DNA from: Melioribacteraceae bacterium
Lineage (GTDB): Bacteria > Bacteroidota > Ignavibacteria > Ignavibacteriales > Melioribacteraceae
Assembly (NCBI GenBank): GCA_015493615.1
Contig: WGCV01000048.1
Coordinates: forward strand, 22,079-86,078
Length of the DNA stretch: 64,000 nucleotides
Direction: 5' to 3'
Below, piece after piece: positions 40,430 through 50,248 of this stretch (positions are counted from its first letter, which is position 1; every line of letters begins with the position of its first letter). A program made the position numbers and the translations under genes. The notes under the pieces were generated by a model, which did no database searches, was not told the origin of the DNA, and was given only the letters and a program-made list of their open reading frames with translations.

Positions 40430-43279
40430 ATGACCGAAAAGAAAAAGAAAATCAGATTATATAAGTTTGCAGCGGAATACAATTTATCTACGGAAAAATT
40501 GGTCGAATTCCTTGTTGAAAAGGGGTTCAGCATTAAGTCCCACATGGCAATACTTAACGACGACATGTTGGAAGTTATTGAAGACAGATTCAAAAAAGAT
40601 ATTGACGCCGCCCGCAAGCACTATCAGAAAATAGATGATTTTCAGAAAAAGTTTTCAACCAAGAAGAAAGAAAAAGAAGCTGAAAAAGAAGCGGCTCCGA
40701 AAGTTCCGGAGGAAACGGTAGAAGAGGAAGAAATAGTTGAGGAAGCTCCGGCTGTCGAAGCGGTTGTTGAAAGTGAAGCCGTTGAAGTCGAAACGCCGGA
40801 AGAATCTTCTGATGAAACGGAAGTTACGCCGGAAGTTGCAGAAGCGCCGGAAACCGCCGAAGCCGTTGAGGAAGCTGCTGTTCAGAAAGAAGCGGCTGAG
40901 GAAAAAGGAGAACATGAAACTGAAGTAAAAGTTGAAGAAGTTCCCGAACCGGAAAAAGAACTACCCGCAGAAAAGATTGAGGAAATTGAGGTAGTTGAAT
41001 CCGCCGAAAAGCCTCAGGAAGAAGCAAAACCTGAAGAGCCTAAAAAATTTATGACCGAATCCGAAAAGGAATTGGAAAATAATTCCGGAGGCTTAAAAGT
41101 ACTCGGAAAAATTGATTTGGACGCAGGGAAAAAGAAAAAGAAATCAAATAAAAAAGATAAAAAGAAGAAGTCGGAACAAAAGAAATCCGATGTTTCAAAA
41201 GGAGAGAAAACCGAAAAAATTCCCGATGTGGTTAATCCCGCTGAATTGGTTGAAGGAACTCCCAGTAAGAAAAAGAAGAAAAAGCTTCGCGCGAAAAAGA
41301 GAAAAGAACTTGACGCCGCCGGAAAAGAAGTTGAACGTCCCGCAAAAGGAAAGAAAAAATCTAAAAAGATTAAAGTTGACCAGAAAGAAGTTGAAGCGGC
41401 AATCAAAAGGACAATTCTCGGGGACGATTCAAACTCGCATGTTGACAGAGCGGCTTTAAGGAAGAAAAAAAGAATCGAGAAGAAGGAAATTCAGGATAAG
41501 ATTGAAGAAGAAAAAGCATTGGAAAAACAGAAACTCAGCGTTACCGAGTTTATTTCCGTTAACGAGCTTGCTAACTTAATGGACGTTTCGGTTGCCGATG
41601 TAATCGGTAAGTGTATGGGACTCGGACTTATGGTTTCGATAAATCAGCGGCTCGATTTTGAAACGATTACGCTTGTAGCCGATGAGTTCGGATTTGAAGT
41701 TGAGCTTCAGGAAGAAGTTATTGAAAACGCTTTGGAGGATTATGAAGACCCTGAAGATTCTCTGGCGCCGCGTCCTCCGGTCGTTACAATAATGGGGCAT
41801 GTGGACCACGGTAAAACTTCTCTCCTCGATTATATTCGCAAGGCGAACGTTGTAGCCGGCGAAGCGGGCGGCATTACGCAGCACATCGGGGCTTACCATG
41901 TTAAAATAAATGAGAAACAGTCAATTACATTCCTTGATACTCCGGGGCACGAAGCTTTTACCGCTATGCGCGCTCGCGGCGCTCAGGTTACGGATATCGT
42001 CGTAATTATTATTGCCGCGGACGATGCCGTTATGCCGCAGACTGTTGAAGCGATTAATCACGCGCAAGCCGCCGGCGTACCTATGGTATTTGCAATAAAT
42101 AAAATTGATAAACCGGGAGCTAATCCCGAAAAAATTCGTCAGCAGCTTTCCGAAAGAAATATTCTTTTGGAAGACTGGGGCGGAAAATATCAGAGCGCAG
42201 AGATTTCGGCTAAGTCAGGTTTGAACATCGACGTTCTGCTCGAAAAGATTTTGCTTGAAGCGGAAATGCTTGAACTTAAAGCGAATCCGAACAGAAAGGC
42301 AAGAGGAACGGTGATTGAGGCTCAGTTGGAAAAAGGACGCGGCGTTGTTTCGACCGTACTTGTTCAAAAAGGAACTCTTGAAATCGGAAATCCGTTTGTC
42401 GCGGGCAACTATTCCGGCAGAGTCCGGGCAATGTATGATGAACGGGGAAAGAAAGTTAAAAGCGCCGGACCTTCGATACCTGTGGTTGTAACCGGATTTG
42501 AAGGGGTTCCGCAAGCCGGTGATATTTTTGTTGTAGTCGATTCCGAAAAAGACGCTCATAACATTGCAATTAAACGTCAGCAGATAAAACGTGAACAGGA
42601 TCAGCGTCAGGTTCACATGCTTACGCTTGAAGAAATCGCAAGTCAAATCAGTACCGGTGAAGTTCAGGATTTGAATATTGTCGTTAAGGGAGACGTGGAT
42701 GGTTCGGTTGAAGCTCTCGCCGATTCGTTTATGAAACTATCCAATGACGAAGTAAAAGTTAGGGTAATTCATAAAGGCGTTGGCGCCATTACCGAAAGCG
42801 ACGTTCTGCTTGCCGCCGCTTCCGATGCGATTATTATCGGCTTCCATGTTCGCCCTAATCTCAGCGCGAGAAAACTTGCAGAAAAAGAGAATGTGGAAAT
42901 CAGATTGTACAATGTTATTTATAACGCAATTGAGGAACTAAAATCCGCTCTCGAAGGTATGTTGAAGCCGATTATTTCCGAAGAAGTTGTAGCGACGGTC
43001 GAAGTTCGCGATATCTTCAAAGTGCCTAAAGTTGGAACGGTAGCAGGGTGTTACGTACTTGACGGAAAAATTTCGCGCAACGATAAAATACGTCTTTTCA
43101 GAAACGGAGTGAAAATTTACGAAGGAGATCTCGCTTCGCTTAAACGTTTCAAAGACGACGTTAAGGAAGTTGATTCCGGCTACGAATGCGGTTTGAACAT
43201 TGCTAATTTCAACGACATTAAAGTCGGCGATATGATTGAAGCATTTAAAGTTGTTGAAACAAAGAAGAAGTTAGATTAA
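40430..43279 (+). CDS. infB: Translation initiation factor IF-2
   Basis: IF-2 delivers initiator tRNA to the 30S subunit in a GTP-dependent way. The 949 aa comprise an IF2_N helical domain ([22 protein letters not shown]), a long low-complexity linker of Glu/Ala/Val and then Lys-rich blocks (about 75-350), and a second IF2_N region near 375. The GTPase follows with G1 GHVDHGKT at about 456-463, G3 DTPGHEAF and G4 NKID, then domains II-IV with the C-terminal fMet-tRNA-binding part. It starts 15 nt after nusA; the last base of its TAA is the first base of the rbfA ATG. The biased linker creates many spurious open frames on both strands. Confidence 0.97.
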   Translation: MTEKKKKIRLYKFAAEYNLSTEKLVEFLVEKGFSIKSHMAILNDDMLEVIEDRFKKDIDAARKHYQKIDDFQKKFSTKKKEKEAEKEAAPKVPEETVEEEEIVEEAPAVEAVVESEAVEVETPEESSDETEVTPEVAEAPETAEAVEEAAVQKEAAEEKGEHETEVKVEEVPEPEKELPAEKIEEIEVVESAEKPQEEAKPEEPKKFMTESEKELENNSGGLKVLGKIDLDAGKKKKKSNKKDKKKKSEQKKSDVSKGEKTEKIPDVVNPAELVEGTPSKKKKKKLRAKKRKELDAAGKEVERPAKGKKKSKKIKVDQKEVEAAIKRTILGDDSNSHVDRAALRKKKRIEKKEIQDKIEEEKALEKQKLSVTEFISVNELANLMDVSVADVIGKCMGLGLMVSINQRLDFETITLVADEFGFEVELQEEVIENALEDYEDPEDSLAPRPPVVTIMGHVDHGKTSLLDYIRKANVVAGEAGGITQHIGAYHVKINEKQSITFLDTPGHEAFTAMRARGAQVTDIVVIIIAADDAVMPQTVEAINHAQAAGVPMVFAINKIDKPGANPEKIRQQLSERNILLEDWGGKYQSAEISAKSGLNIDVLLEKILLEAEMLELKANPNRKARGTVIEAQLEKGRGVVSTVLVQKGTLEIGNPFVAGNYSGRVRAMYDERGKKVKSAGPSIPVVVTGFEGVPQAGDIFVVVDSEKDAHNIAIKRQQIKREQDQRQVHMLTLEEIASQISTGEVQDLNIVVKGDVDGSVEALADSFMKLSNDEVKVRVIHKGVGAITESDVLLAAASDAIIIGFHVRPNLSARKLAEKENVEIRLYNVIYNAIEELKSALEGMLKPIISEEVVATVEVRDIFKVPKVGTVAGCYVLDGKISRNDKIRLFRNGVKIYEGDLASLKRFKDDVKEVDSGYECGLNIANFNDIKVGDMIEAFKVVETKKKLD

Positions 43280-43638
43280 TGAGCATACGAACTCAAAGAG
43301 TGGCAAAACTTATAAAGGAAGAACTCAGCCGAATCTTTATGCTTAAAGTTGAAGATTCGGTCGGAGATTTAATAACCATAACTTCGGTTAAGGTTACTCC
43401 CGATTTGAAAATTGCGCGCGTCTATTTTTCCGTTTTTGATAAAGAACGCAGAGAAGAAAGTTTGAAGTGGATTAACGATAACAAGAAGAAAATCCGGTAC
43501 GAACTTGCCCAGAGTATTAGAAATCTGAGATTTATTCCCGAGTTGGAATTCTTTATTGACGATACTCTGGACTATGTGGACAAAATGGAAAAATTGTTTT
43601 CGCAGATACATAAAGATGATAACAAAGAAAACGAATAA
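43279..43638 (+). CDS. rbfA: Ribosome-binding factor A
   Basis: RbfA is a KH-fold protein needed for late 16S rRNA 5' processing and cold adaptation. The 119 aa have the usual start RTQRVAKLIKEELSRIF, LITITSVKVTPDLKIARVYFSV, and ELAQSIRNLRFIPELEFFIDDTLDYV. The ATG shares one base with the infB stop, and the 3' end overlaps the probable truB start by 23 nt. Confidence 0.94.
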   Translation: MSIRTQRVAKLIKEELSRIFMLKVEDSVGDLITITSVKVTPDLKIARVYFSVFDKERREESLKWINDNKKKIRYELAQSIRNLRFIPELEFFIDDTLDYVDKMEKLFSQIHKDDNKENE

Positions 43639-44320
43639 TTTCTCTCCCGATTATCTCGAATCGGGAGGAATCGTTTTAATCGACAAGCCTTCCGGGTGGA
43701 CATCGTTTGATGTTGTAAATAAAATTAGACATACACTTCACATTAAAAAAGTCGGACATGCGGGAACGCTAGACCCTTTCGCAACCGGACTTTTAATTAT
43801 CGCGTTCGGAAAGAAAACCAAAGAACTTAATAATTTTCAAGGTCTCGATAAATCATACTCGGGGAGTTTTATACTTGGTAAAAGAACTCCTTCGATGGAT
43901 GGGGAGACTGAAGTTATTGAAGAAAAAAGTTTTGAAGCTGTTACCGAAGATGATATTTTTACCGTTCGGGATTCTTTCCTAGGGGAGTCGATGCAGCTTC
44001 CACCGATGTATTCGGCTGTGAAGCACAAAGGGAAGAAACTTTATGAATTGGCGCGTAAGGGCAAAGAAGTGGAAAGAGAACCGAGAAAAATAATCGTTTC
44101 CGGTTTTGAGATTTCAAAGATTAATCTGCCCGAAGTAGATTTTGATATCACTGTTTCGAAAGGGACGTATATCAGAGTAATTGCGGATGATTTCGGGAAA
44201 CGGCTCGGATGCGGAGCTTATCTGCACAGACTAAGAAGAACAGCCGTCGGAAGCTACTTTGCGGATGAAGCGTTTAAAATAGAAGAATTTGTAGAATTTG
44301 TAAAAGAAAGTAGAAAGTAA
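43616..44320 (+). CDS. truB: tRNA pseudouridine(55) synthase
   Basis: TruB makes pseudouridine-55 in the T loop of tRNAs. The frame is open from 43556, but those codons overlap rbfA and encode non-family residues; the ATG at 43616 (MITKKTNNFSPDYL) gives 234 aa and places the motif GGIVLIDKPSGWTSFDVV as expected. Catalytic D53 is in GHAGTLDPFATGLL. YELARKGKEVEREPR and GTYIRVIADDFGKRLGCGAYL are also typical. The last base of its TAA is the first base of the ribF ATG. Confidence 0.94.
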   Translation: MITKKTNNFSPDYLESGGIVLIDKPSGWTSFDVVNKIRHTLHIKKVGHAGTLDPFATGLLIIAFGKKTKELNNFQGLDKSYSGSFILGKRTPSMDGETEVIEEKSFEAVTEDDIFTVRDSFLGESMQLPPMYSAVKHKGKKLYELARKGKEVEREPRKIIVSGFEISKINLPEVDFDITVSKGTYIRVIADDFGKRLGCGAYLHRLRRTAVGSYFADEAFKIEEFVEFVKESRK

Positions 44321-45252
44321 TGAAAGTTTATTATAAACCGGAACATGTTGAAAAAAACAAGAAGACCATTATAACAATAGGAACTTTTGACGGCGTTCAT
44401 CTCGGACATCAGAAGATTTTGGATGAAGTTGTCCGGCGCGCTAAAGCAACTGGCGGAAGGAGTTTGGTTATTACTTTTGATCCGCATCCCCGCTTTGTTG
44501 TCTCGCCCGATTTTAATCTGGAGCTGCTCACTACAACAGATGAGAAGCTGACGATTCTTGATACTACTGAAATCGATAATGTTCTGGTAATTAATTTTAC
44601 TAAAGAGTTTTCGCAGATGTCTTACGAAAACTTTATAAAAAAAATCATCTGCGATGAAATCGGTGTTGAGCATATTGTTGTCGGCTACGATCATAAGTTC
44701 GGAAAGGATAGAGGCGGCGACAAGAGCAAACTTCTTGAAATGTCAGGAATATGCGATTTTACCGTTTCCGGAGCCAATGAAGTAAAGATAGACGGAGAAG
44801 TAATCAGCAGCACAAAGATTCGAAACGCGCTGAAAAACGGAGAGCTGGAGAAGGCGAATAAATTTCTGGGAAGGAATTATTTTTTCAGCGGGAAAGTGAT
44901 TCGCGGAGCGCAGCGGGGTCGGGAATTGGGTTATCCTACGGCTAACATTAAGCCTGACGTGCACAAGGTTATTCCTGCAAACGGAGTTTATTTTGTTAAA
45001 GTATTTCTGAGAGACGAAGAGTATTTCGGACTGATGAATATTGGGACTCGTCCCACGTTTGAACATCTTAACAACCCCATTATTGAGACTTATATTTTCG
45101 GTTTGAGTAAAAACATTTACAGCAAAATGGTAAAAACCGAAGTGATTAAGAAAATTAGGGATGAAGTAAAGTTTGTTACCAAAGATGCTCTTATTAGGCA
45201 GATTGAGAAAGATATTAAAACAGCGGAAGAATTGATAAAACAGAATTCGTAG
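44320..45252 (+). CDS. ribF: Bifunctional riboflavin kinase / FAD synthetase
   Basis: RibF phosphorylates riboflavin to FMN and adenylates it to FAD. The 310 aa carry the N-terminal nucleotidyltransferase domain with GTFDGVHLGHQKIL, the FDPHP motif, VGYDHKFGKDRGG and SSTKIR. The C-terminal kinase domain has GRELGYPTANI and NIGTRPTF. Last gene of the rimP operon; its end is followed by about 670 nt of repeats and no obvious terminator. Confidence 0.95.
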   Translation: MKVYYKPEHVEKNKKTIITIGTFDGVHLGHQKILDEVVRRAKATGGRSLVITFDPHPRFVVSPDFNLELLTTTDEKLTILDTTEIDNVLVINFTKEFSQMSYENFIKKIICDEIGVEHIVVGYDHKFGKDRGGDKSKLLEMSGICDFTVSGANEVKIDGEVISSTKIRNALKNGELEKANKFLGRNYFFSGKVIRGAQRGRELGYPTANIKPDVHKVIPANGVYFVKVFLRDEEYFGLMNIGTRPTFEHLNNPIIETYIFGLSKNIYSKMVKTEVIKKIRDEVKFVTKDALIRQIEKDIKTAEELIKQNS

Positions 45253-45338
45253 AGTTTTGCTGCTATGCGTACTCATCTGTTAAAAAATTCTTTTCCCCCA
45301 ACAGATCGTGTACAAACAAAAAACAGAAAAAAACACCC

Positions 45339-45453
45339 CGTCATTGCAAACCTGCTTCAGCATGTGTGGCAATCTCATCAAGATTCAATCTTAGCAATTA
45401 AACCTGTTTTGAATATTTAGCATTGGCGTGTTTTCCGGTGAATCCGCCGCGGG
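45339..45453. repeat. GTCATTGC-type dispersed repeat, rearranged copy
   Basis: Begins CGTCATTGCAAAC with GGCAATCTCATCAAG nearby, then continues into a segment that is the reverse complement of part of the copies near 56 kb (GCGTGTTTTCCGGTGA here, TCACCAGAAAACACGC there). The pieces are in a different order and orientation, so this is a rearranged or composite copy. Confidence 0.5.
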
Positions 45454-45830
45454 GAGACCGTACGTAAGCTCACTAATCTTCGCTTTGGGCGGACTGTGCT
45501 ACAAATAGAACAAGTAAGATTTTATCACGTGGTTTTTTGTCTAATATTAGTAATTTTACTAAAGAAAGGTATAAAAACCGTTGAAACGGTTGCAATGTAT
45601 AATAAGCATTCTCTTAGCCCACGACTTAAGTCGTGGGTTAGCAATAACATAGAGAAATCAGTAACCGCTTCAGCGGTTTATAAATTATTGAATTTGCAAA
45701 TAATCACCTTTTTTAAGTAGTCTCATTAGTAGTATGGCAGTTAGTTAACTTGTTGTTCTTTAATAACTTAAATCAACTTTTTCCTAATGGCAGTCATTAG
45801 AAATTTTTAGTCGAATGACAACTTTGGGTT
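45454..45830 (-). repeat. Long dispersed repeat, interrupted copy (pair of 63763-63954)
   Basis: Reverse complement of the element at 63763-63954. Shared blocks in order are AAGCTCACTAATC, GCTACAAATAGAAC, AGTAAGATTTT, TTTTTTGTCTAA, GTTAGTTAAC, TTGTTCTTTAATAACTTAA and CCTAATGGCAGTCATTAGAA. It is split in the middle by a 180-bp insertion (see 45546-45731). No coding capacity seen. Confidence 0.75.
45546..45731 (+). mobile_element. REP-like palindrome cluster inserted in the long repeat, with 7-bp flanking direct repeat
   Basis: ATTAGTA occurs at both edges (45546-45552 and 45725-45731). Inside are three perfect palindromes: AACCGTTGAAACGGTT (45576-45591), CCCACGACTTAAGTCGTGGG (45618-45637) and AACCGCTTCAGCGGTT (45663-45678). 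The related element at 63763-63954 lacks this block. The arrangement resembles REP sequences mobilised by Y1-type transposases (RAYT); no transposase gene is in the window. Confidence 0.65.
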
Positions 45831-45929
45831 GAATATTTCGTAAGCGAGGAAATATCACTCCTGATTAAAATATTTAGTCTCGTACATTCTAAAGAATTGT
45901 TAATAAATATTTTTCCTATTTTTAAAGTT

Positions 45930-47870
45930 ATGTTAAAAAAGAGTTTTAAAATCTTGCTTCCTCTTTTTCTTCTTCTTTCGGTTTCATTCCTCAGCTTCAA
46001 AGGGATGGAGAGGGAGGTTATTTTTCATGAAATCAATTCTTCCTACGGAGATAATTTCGCCGGTAAAATTTTTCCGATAAAAAAGCCGGTTTATAATATT
46101 AATATCAATTATGATTGGAATAAACAATTACTTCGCTGTAAAGTTGAAGTAAAGGCGGATTCATCTTTCATTAAGAAATCTTATCTTTGGTTTGAACTTC
46201 CGGCAAACGGTTTAAAAAGCAACAGGACGCTTTTTGCATCGGTAAATAAGTTGGTTCCGGAGAACTTCACAGAATTTCAATTTGATAAAATATCGGTAAA
46301 CGGCAAAACGGCGGATGCGCGTTATCCCGTGTTATTTAAGGGATTTAACGCGGACAGCACTTTGCTCGGAATTAAGACGCCGGAAAATAGAGGCGTTCCG
46401 CTTGATATCAGTTTTGAATATTCGCTTAAGGTTCCGCGCGGAGATTTTATTTTCGGCGTTTCCGAGAAGAACGACTTTTCTGTTTTACGAGGATTTTACC
46501 CCGTGCTCCTTTCTCCCCACAGTAAAATTTTAAATTTACCTCCTAACGGAGTTGTGGATTTTCCTCCGGCGGATTTCTTTGTTACTGTTAAAATTCCCGA
46601 AAATATTAAAATTCTTAATCCCGAATTTACGAGAAGTTCTTCCGGCGTCTTAAGTTCCAAAGTGAAGAACGGAAAAGAGACGATTCTATTCTTTTCCGGC
46701 AAAAGCGAGGAAATTATTAGGGATTCCCTGAATCTGAAAAACTTTGGCGTGAAAATATTTTGTGAGTCAAGCGCCGAAAACTATCTCCCTCGCATTAAAA
46801 GAGCGGTCTTAAATGCTTCAAAATATTTAGGGGAAAACATCGGGGTATCTCCGGAGGGAAGTTTCATGATTGTCGATTTGCCGAGAAGTTTGAGACTGAG
46901 TAATTTCTATTCATCCGCAGTCGCGGCTTTTCATATCAATTTATTTTCTCCGGTTTGGACAAAACATCCTGAAGCCGACGTGATTAAGGGGCTGATTTTC
47001 CGCCTCTCGGAAGGTGATTTTCTGACCGACTTCGCTCGCTCGCCATGGCTTCTTTACGGAGTGGGAGAATTTCTTACAAATGAAATCTTTGCCGATAATT
47101 ACGGCAAGCTCTCCCAGAGCTTCAAACTGCTTTCCTACCTGCCGATAAAGGGGGAAACGATGTTTGCGTATAATGAAATCCCGATTATTTACAGATTAAA
47201 TTCCTTTGAATATGAACCATGGAAGGAACTTCTGCCGGAATATCTTTCGACTGAGAACAAAACCGGTTTTTCCGGTATTAACAACATTTTATTTTCCCGG
47301 AAGGACTTTGATTTTCACTCGGCGGTAAAACCTGCGCTTGTTCTGCAAACATTGAAAAACTTTTACGGAGCCGACAGCGTTAATTCCGTTTTATCGGGAT
47401 TTTTTAAACTCACGCGTAAAATGGGAATTATGAACAAAGCCGTTTTCGATTCCTCCGTAGAAAATAGTCTCGGCAAAAACGGCTTCTCAATTTGGCGAGC
47501 GCTTTCCAATTCATCGGGAAATATCGACTACGCCATTGCCGGATTGAGCAAACTGTACGGAAACGCCTATTCTCTCCGTTTATCGAGAAGAGGGGAGATT
47601 ACGCTTCCCGAAAGAGTTTCCGTTTACACCGAAAAAGATACTCTTAACTTTTTGTGGGACGGCAAGTCAAGGATCAAAGAAATTGTTTTTTTATCAAAAA
47701 GTAAGGCGCTCGGGGCTGAGATTGATCCGCAAAACCGTAATATTTTGGATGTAAATCGAGCAAATAATTCTTACCTGATTGACGGAAATTACAGCACTGC
47801 GTTTGCCTACGCGATTCATTGGTTTTTCTGGGTGCAGAACGCCTTAATGATGTTCGGAGTTTTCGGATGA
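45930..47870 (+). CDS. M1-aminopeptidase-like protein lacking the zinc motif
   Basis: The frame opens at 45897, but the ATG at 45930 gives a clean leader (MLKKSFKILLPLFLLLSVSFLSF), 646 aa. The N-terminal half is beta-rich (YNININYDWNKQLLRCKVEVKADS, WFELPANGL) as in the N-terminal domain of M1 peptidases. The helical half contains SPWLLYGVGEFLTNE, which lines up with the WLNEGFAxYxE region of M1 enzymes. However, where HEXXH should lie the protein reads EADVIKGLIFRLSEGD, so no zinc site is visible and catalysis is unlikely. It ends in a hydrophobic stretch (AIHWFFWVQNALMMFGVFG). The ATGA overlap with the next membrane gene suggests joint function. The family call is tentative. Confidence 0.45.
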   Translation: MLKKSFKILLPLFLLLSVSFLSFKGMEREVIFHEINSSYGDNFAGKIFPIKKPVYNININYDWNKQLLRCKVEVKADSSFIKKSYLWFELPANGLKSNRTLFASVNKLVPENFTEFQFDKISVNGKTADARYPVLFKGFNADSTLLGIKTPENRGVPLDISFEYSLKVPRGDFIFGVSEKNDFSVLRGFYPVLLSPHSKILNLPPNGVVDFPPADFFVTVKIPENIKILNPEFTRSSSGVLSSKVKNGKETILFFSGKSEEIIRDSLNLKNFGVKIFCESSAENYLPRIKRAVLNASKYLGENIGVSPEGSFMIVDLPRSLRLSNFYSSAVAAFHINLFSPVWTKHPEADVIKGLIFRLSEGDFLTDFARSPWLLYGVGEFLTNEIFADNYGKLSQSFKLLSYLPIKGETMFAYNEIPIIYRLNSFEYEPWKELLPEYLSTENKTGFSGINNILFSRKDFDFHSAVKPALVLQTLKNFYGADSVNSVLSGFFKLTRKMGIMNKAVFDSSVENSLGKNGFSIWRALSNSSGNIDYAIAGLSKLYGNAYSLRLSRRGEITLPERVSVYTEKDTLNFLWDGKSRIKEIVFLSKSKALGAEIDPQNRNILDVNRANNSYLIDGNYSTAFAYAIHWFFWVQNALMMFGVFG

Positions 47871-48778
47871 TAAAAAAGGAAATGATACTCGGGATAAGAA
47901 GCGTTGTTTACAACTTTAAGTTTGCGCTTCTCTTTTTTACGGTTAATTTTCTGCTTGCAGCTATCCTGAGCATCGGAGTCTGGGCGGATTTAAATAGTAA
48001 TCTTTCACATTCGATTCTTTCTGTAAAATTAGCTTCAGCTTCCGATTTCAGCTGGTATCTGCAGTTTCGTCATCTTTTCGCTACAGAGCTTGATAATCTT
48101 ACCTATTCGCTCATTGTTTCGATTATTTTATATGTGATGCTTCAGACCTTTTTTACAGCCGGAATTACAGCGGTTTTCAAGGAGCCGAAAAAGAATCATA
48201 TTATCGATTTCTTTTACGGAGGAGTAAAATATTGGACGCGCTTTCTGAAGATTTCGTTAGTCGCTTTTATTCTTGTCGCGCTGGCTTTTATCTTAAACGA
48301 TGCTTTGGGATGGCTGATTTCGTGGGCGTTTAGTTCGTCCGACAATGCGCTTTGGGATTTTGTATTTCGCTCGCTGCGTTACGTAATTCTGATTTCCCTC
48401 CTTATTACCATAACTCTTTTTGCAGATTACGCGAAAGTCAGCGGCGCTGTTGACGAGGAATCGAGTTTGCTGGCAACGATAAAAAACGCAGCGCATTTTC
48501 TTCACGACAATTTTTTGATTACAATCACTACTTTTATGATTATCGCTCTTTTCGGATTAATCGGAGCGGTGGTTTACAATATAATCGGGAATTATATTAC
48601 CAAATCTCCATGGGAATATATAATTATTACATTTACTCTTCAACAAATGTTGATTATCTTTAGGTTTGGAATAAAAATGTTGTTTGTAGCCGTTGAAGTG
48701 AGTTTATATAAAGATTTAATTGCGGATGTTGTTAAGGTAAAAACCGAAGAACAGCCCATTATTACAGGAGAAACATAA
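47867..48778 (+). CDS. Polytopic membrane protein of unknown function
   Basis: 303 aa from the ATG at 47867, which overlaps the preceding stop (ATGA); the frame is open upstream, but only as overlap. About six hydrophobic segments are visible (near residues 15-40, 75-95, 118-140, 160-180, 210-235 and 245-265). No conserved motif that I recognise. Coupled upstream to the M1-like protein and downstream to def (TAATG, one shared base), so it may be expressed with them. Confidence 0.6.
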   Translation: MIKKEMILGIRSVVYNFKFALLFFTVNFLLAAILSIGVWADLNSNLSHSILSVKLASASDFSWYLQFRHLFATELDNLTYSLIVSIILYVMLQTFFTAGITAVFKEPKKNHIIDFFYGGVKYWTRFLKISLVAFILVALAFILNDALGWLISWAFSSSDNALWDFVFRSLRYVILISLLITITLFADYAKVSGAVDEESSLLATIKNAAHFLHDNFLITITTFMIIALFGLIGAVVYNIIGNYITKSPWEYIIITFTLQQMLIIFRFGIKMLFVAVEVSLYKDLIADVVKVKTEEQPIITGET

Positions 48779-49332
48779 TGTCAATATTGCCAATTACAGT
48801 TTACGGTGATAAGATATTAAGAGAAAAAGCAAAGCCGGTTGAGAAGATTGACGACGAATTAATTTTCACTGTCAGAAGCATGTTCGAGACGATGCACCGC
48901 GCAAGCGGAATCGGTTTGGCGGCAAATCAGGTAAATCTCGACAAACAGCTTTTTATCGTGGATGTCAGCGTTATTGAAGGTTTGGAGCACATAAAACCGG
49001 TTACGATGATAAATCCCGAAATAGTTGAAGTTTCCGACCGGACGGTTTATTTTGAAGAAGGATGTTTAAGTCTGCCAACGCTCAAGGCGGAGGTGGAACG
49101 TCCCGAAATAATCAAGGTGAGATTTCTAAATCTCAACGAAGAGATTGAGGAAATTGAAGCTGACGACTTGTTTGCAAGAGTAATTTTACACGAATACGAT
49201 CACTTAATCGGGAAAATGATTCCCGACCGTGTTACTCCGAGAATTAGAAAAAAGTTACAGAAGGAACTTACCGCAATCATGACGAGAACGGTTGAAGTTG
49301 ATTATCCTATTACCGAAAGAAAGCTTACGTAG
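48778..49332 (+). CDS. def: Peptide deformylase
   Basis: Def removes the N-formyl group from nascent proteins. The 184 aa have all three metal-site motifs: GIGLAANQV, EEGCLSLP (Cys ligand) and LHEYDHLIG (two His ligands and the catalytic Glu). The start shares one base with the preceding stop, and fmt begins one base after its TAG: the usual def-fmt pairing. Confidence 0.97.
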   Translation: MSILPITVYGDKILREKAKPVEKIDDELIFTVRSMFETMHRASGIGLAANQVNLDKQLFIVDVSVIEGLEHIKPVTMINPEIVEVSDRTVYFEEGCLSLPTLKAEVERPEIIKVRFLNLNEEIEEIEADDLFARVILHEYDHLIGKMIPDRVTPRIRKKLQKELTAIMTRTVEVDYPITERKLT

Positions 49333-49333
49333 A

Positions 49334-50248
49334 ATGAAAATAATCTTTTTCGGAACGCCCGATTTTGCGATTCCAAGCTTAAAAAAACTTTATGAAAGCG
49401 AGAATGAAGTTGCGGCTGTCGTTACGGCTCCGGATAAGGAACGGGGAAGGGGAAGAAAAGTAACTTTTACTCCGGTTAAGGAATTTGCGCTTGAAAAAGG
49501 AATTCCCGTTTTGCAGCCGGAAGACTTAAAATCCGAAAATTTTTTGTCTGACCTGAAGAGCTTCGATGCCGACTTATTTGTGATTGTCGCATTTAGGATT
49601 CTTCCCGAATCCGTTTTCATGCTCCCGAAATTCGGCTCTTTTAATTTGCATGGCTCTTTGCTCCCAAAATATCGCGGAGCGGCTCCGATTCAATGGGCGT
49701 TAATTAACGGCGATAAAGTTACCGGCGTTACTACCTTTTTTCTTGAACGAAAAGTTGATACTGGAAATATCATATTACAGAGAGAAATTGAGATTCTTTC
49801 CGAAGATGATTTCGGCTCGCTTCACGATAAGATGAGTGAAATTGGGGCGGATGTTGTTTTAGAAACCGTTAATCTGATAAAAGACGGGAATGTAAAATTA
49901 AAACGACAGGATGCTTCACTCGCTTCCAAAGCGCCTAAAATTACTAAAGAGCTGGCACAAATTGATTGGAATGAACCCGCTGATAAAATAGTTAATCTCA
50001 TCAGGGGACTTTCACCTTTTCCGGGAGCATATTTCATTTTAAATGGAAAAATATATAAAGTTTATAAAGCTCGTGCCGCTTCCGTTAAATTAGCTCCGGG
50101 GAAAATTAAAGAAACCAAAAGAGAAATTTTTGTAGGCGCCGGAAACAATTCCGGCGTGGAAATTTTGGATATAAAACCTGAGGGAAGAAAACGAATGTCC
50201 GCCGATGAGTTTTTGCGCGGTTATACTTTAACTGAGGAAATAAAATGA
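49334..50248 (+). CDS. fmt: Methionyl-tRNA formyltransferase
   Basis: Fmt formylates initiator Met-tRNA using 10-formyl-THF. The ATG at 49334 (MKIIFFGTPDFAIP) gives 304 aa; an earlier in-frame start lies within def. Visible features are the Rossmann start GTPDFAIPSL, the catalytic-loop region FNLHGSLLPKYRGAAPIQWAL, and GVTTFFLERKVDTGNI, plus the C-terminal tRNA-binding domain (KIYKVYKARAA). The stop overlaps the next ATG by 4 nt. Confidence 0.96.
   Translation: MKIIFFGTPDFAIPSLKKLYESENEVAAVVTAPDKERGRGRKVTFTPVKEFALEKGIPVLQPEDLKSENFLSDLKSFDADLFVIVAFRILPESVFMLPKFGSFNLHGSLLPKYRGAAPIQWALINGDKVTGVTTFFLERKVDTGNIILQREIEILSEDDFGSLHDKMSEIGADVVLETVNLIKDGNVKLKRQDASLASKAPKITKELAQIDWNEPADKIVNLIRGLSPFPGAYFILNGKIYKVYKARAASVKLAPGKIKETKREIFVGAGNNSGVEILDIKPEGRKRMSADEFLRGYTLTEEIK

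Noticed and set aside
40655..41459. Several open frames on both strands over the infB linker, rich in Phe/Arg or Lys/Arg
   Set aside because: They arise from the biased Glu/Lys/Ala codons of the IF-2 linker; composition is not protein-like.
45496..45720. Open frame of 74 codons in the 45.5-kb spacer
   Set aside because: It runs through the REP-like palindromes and the long repeat; no start signal or similarity to a protein family.
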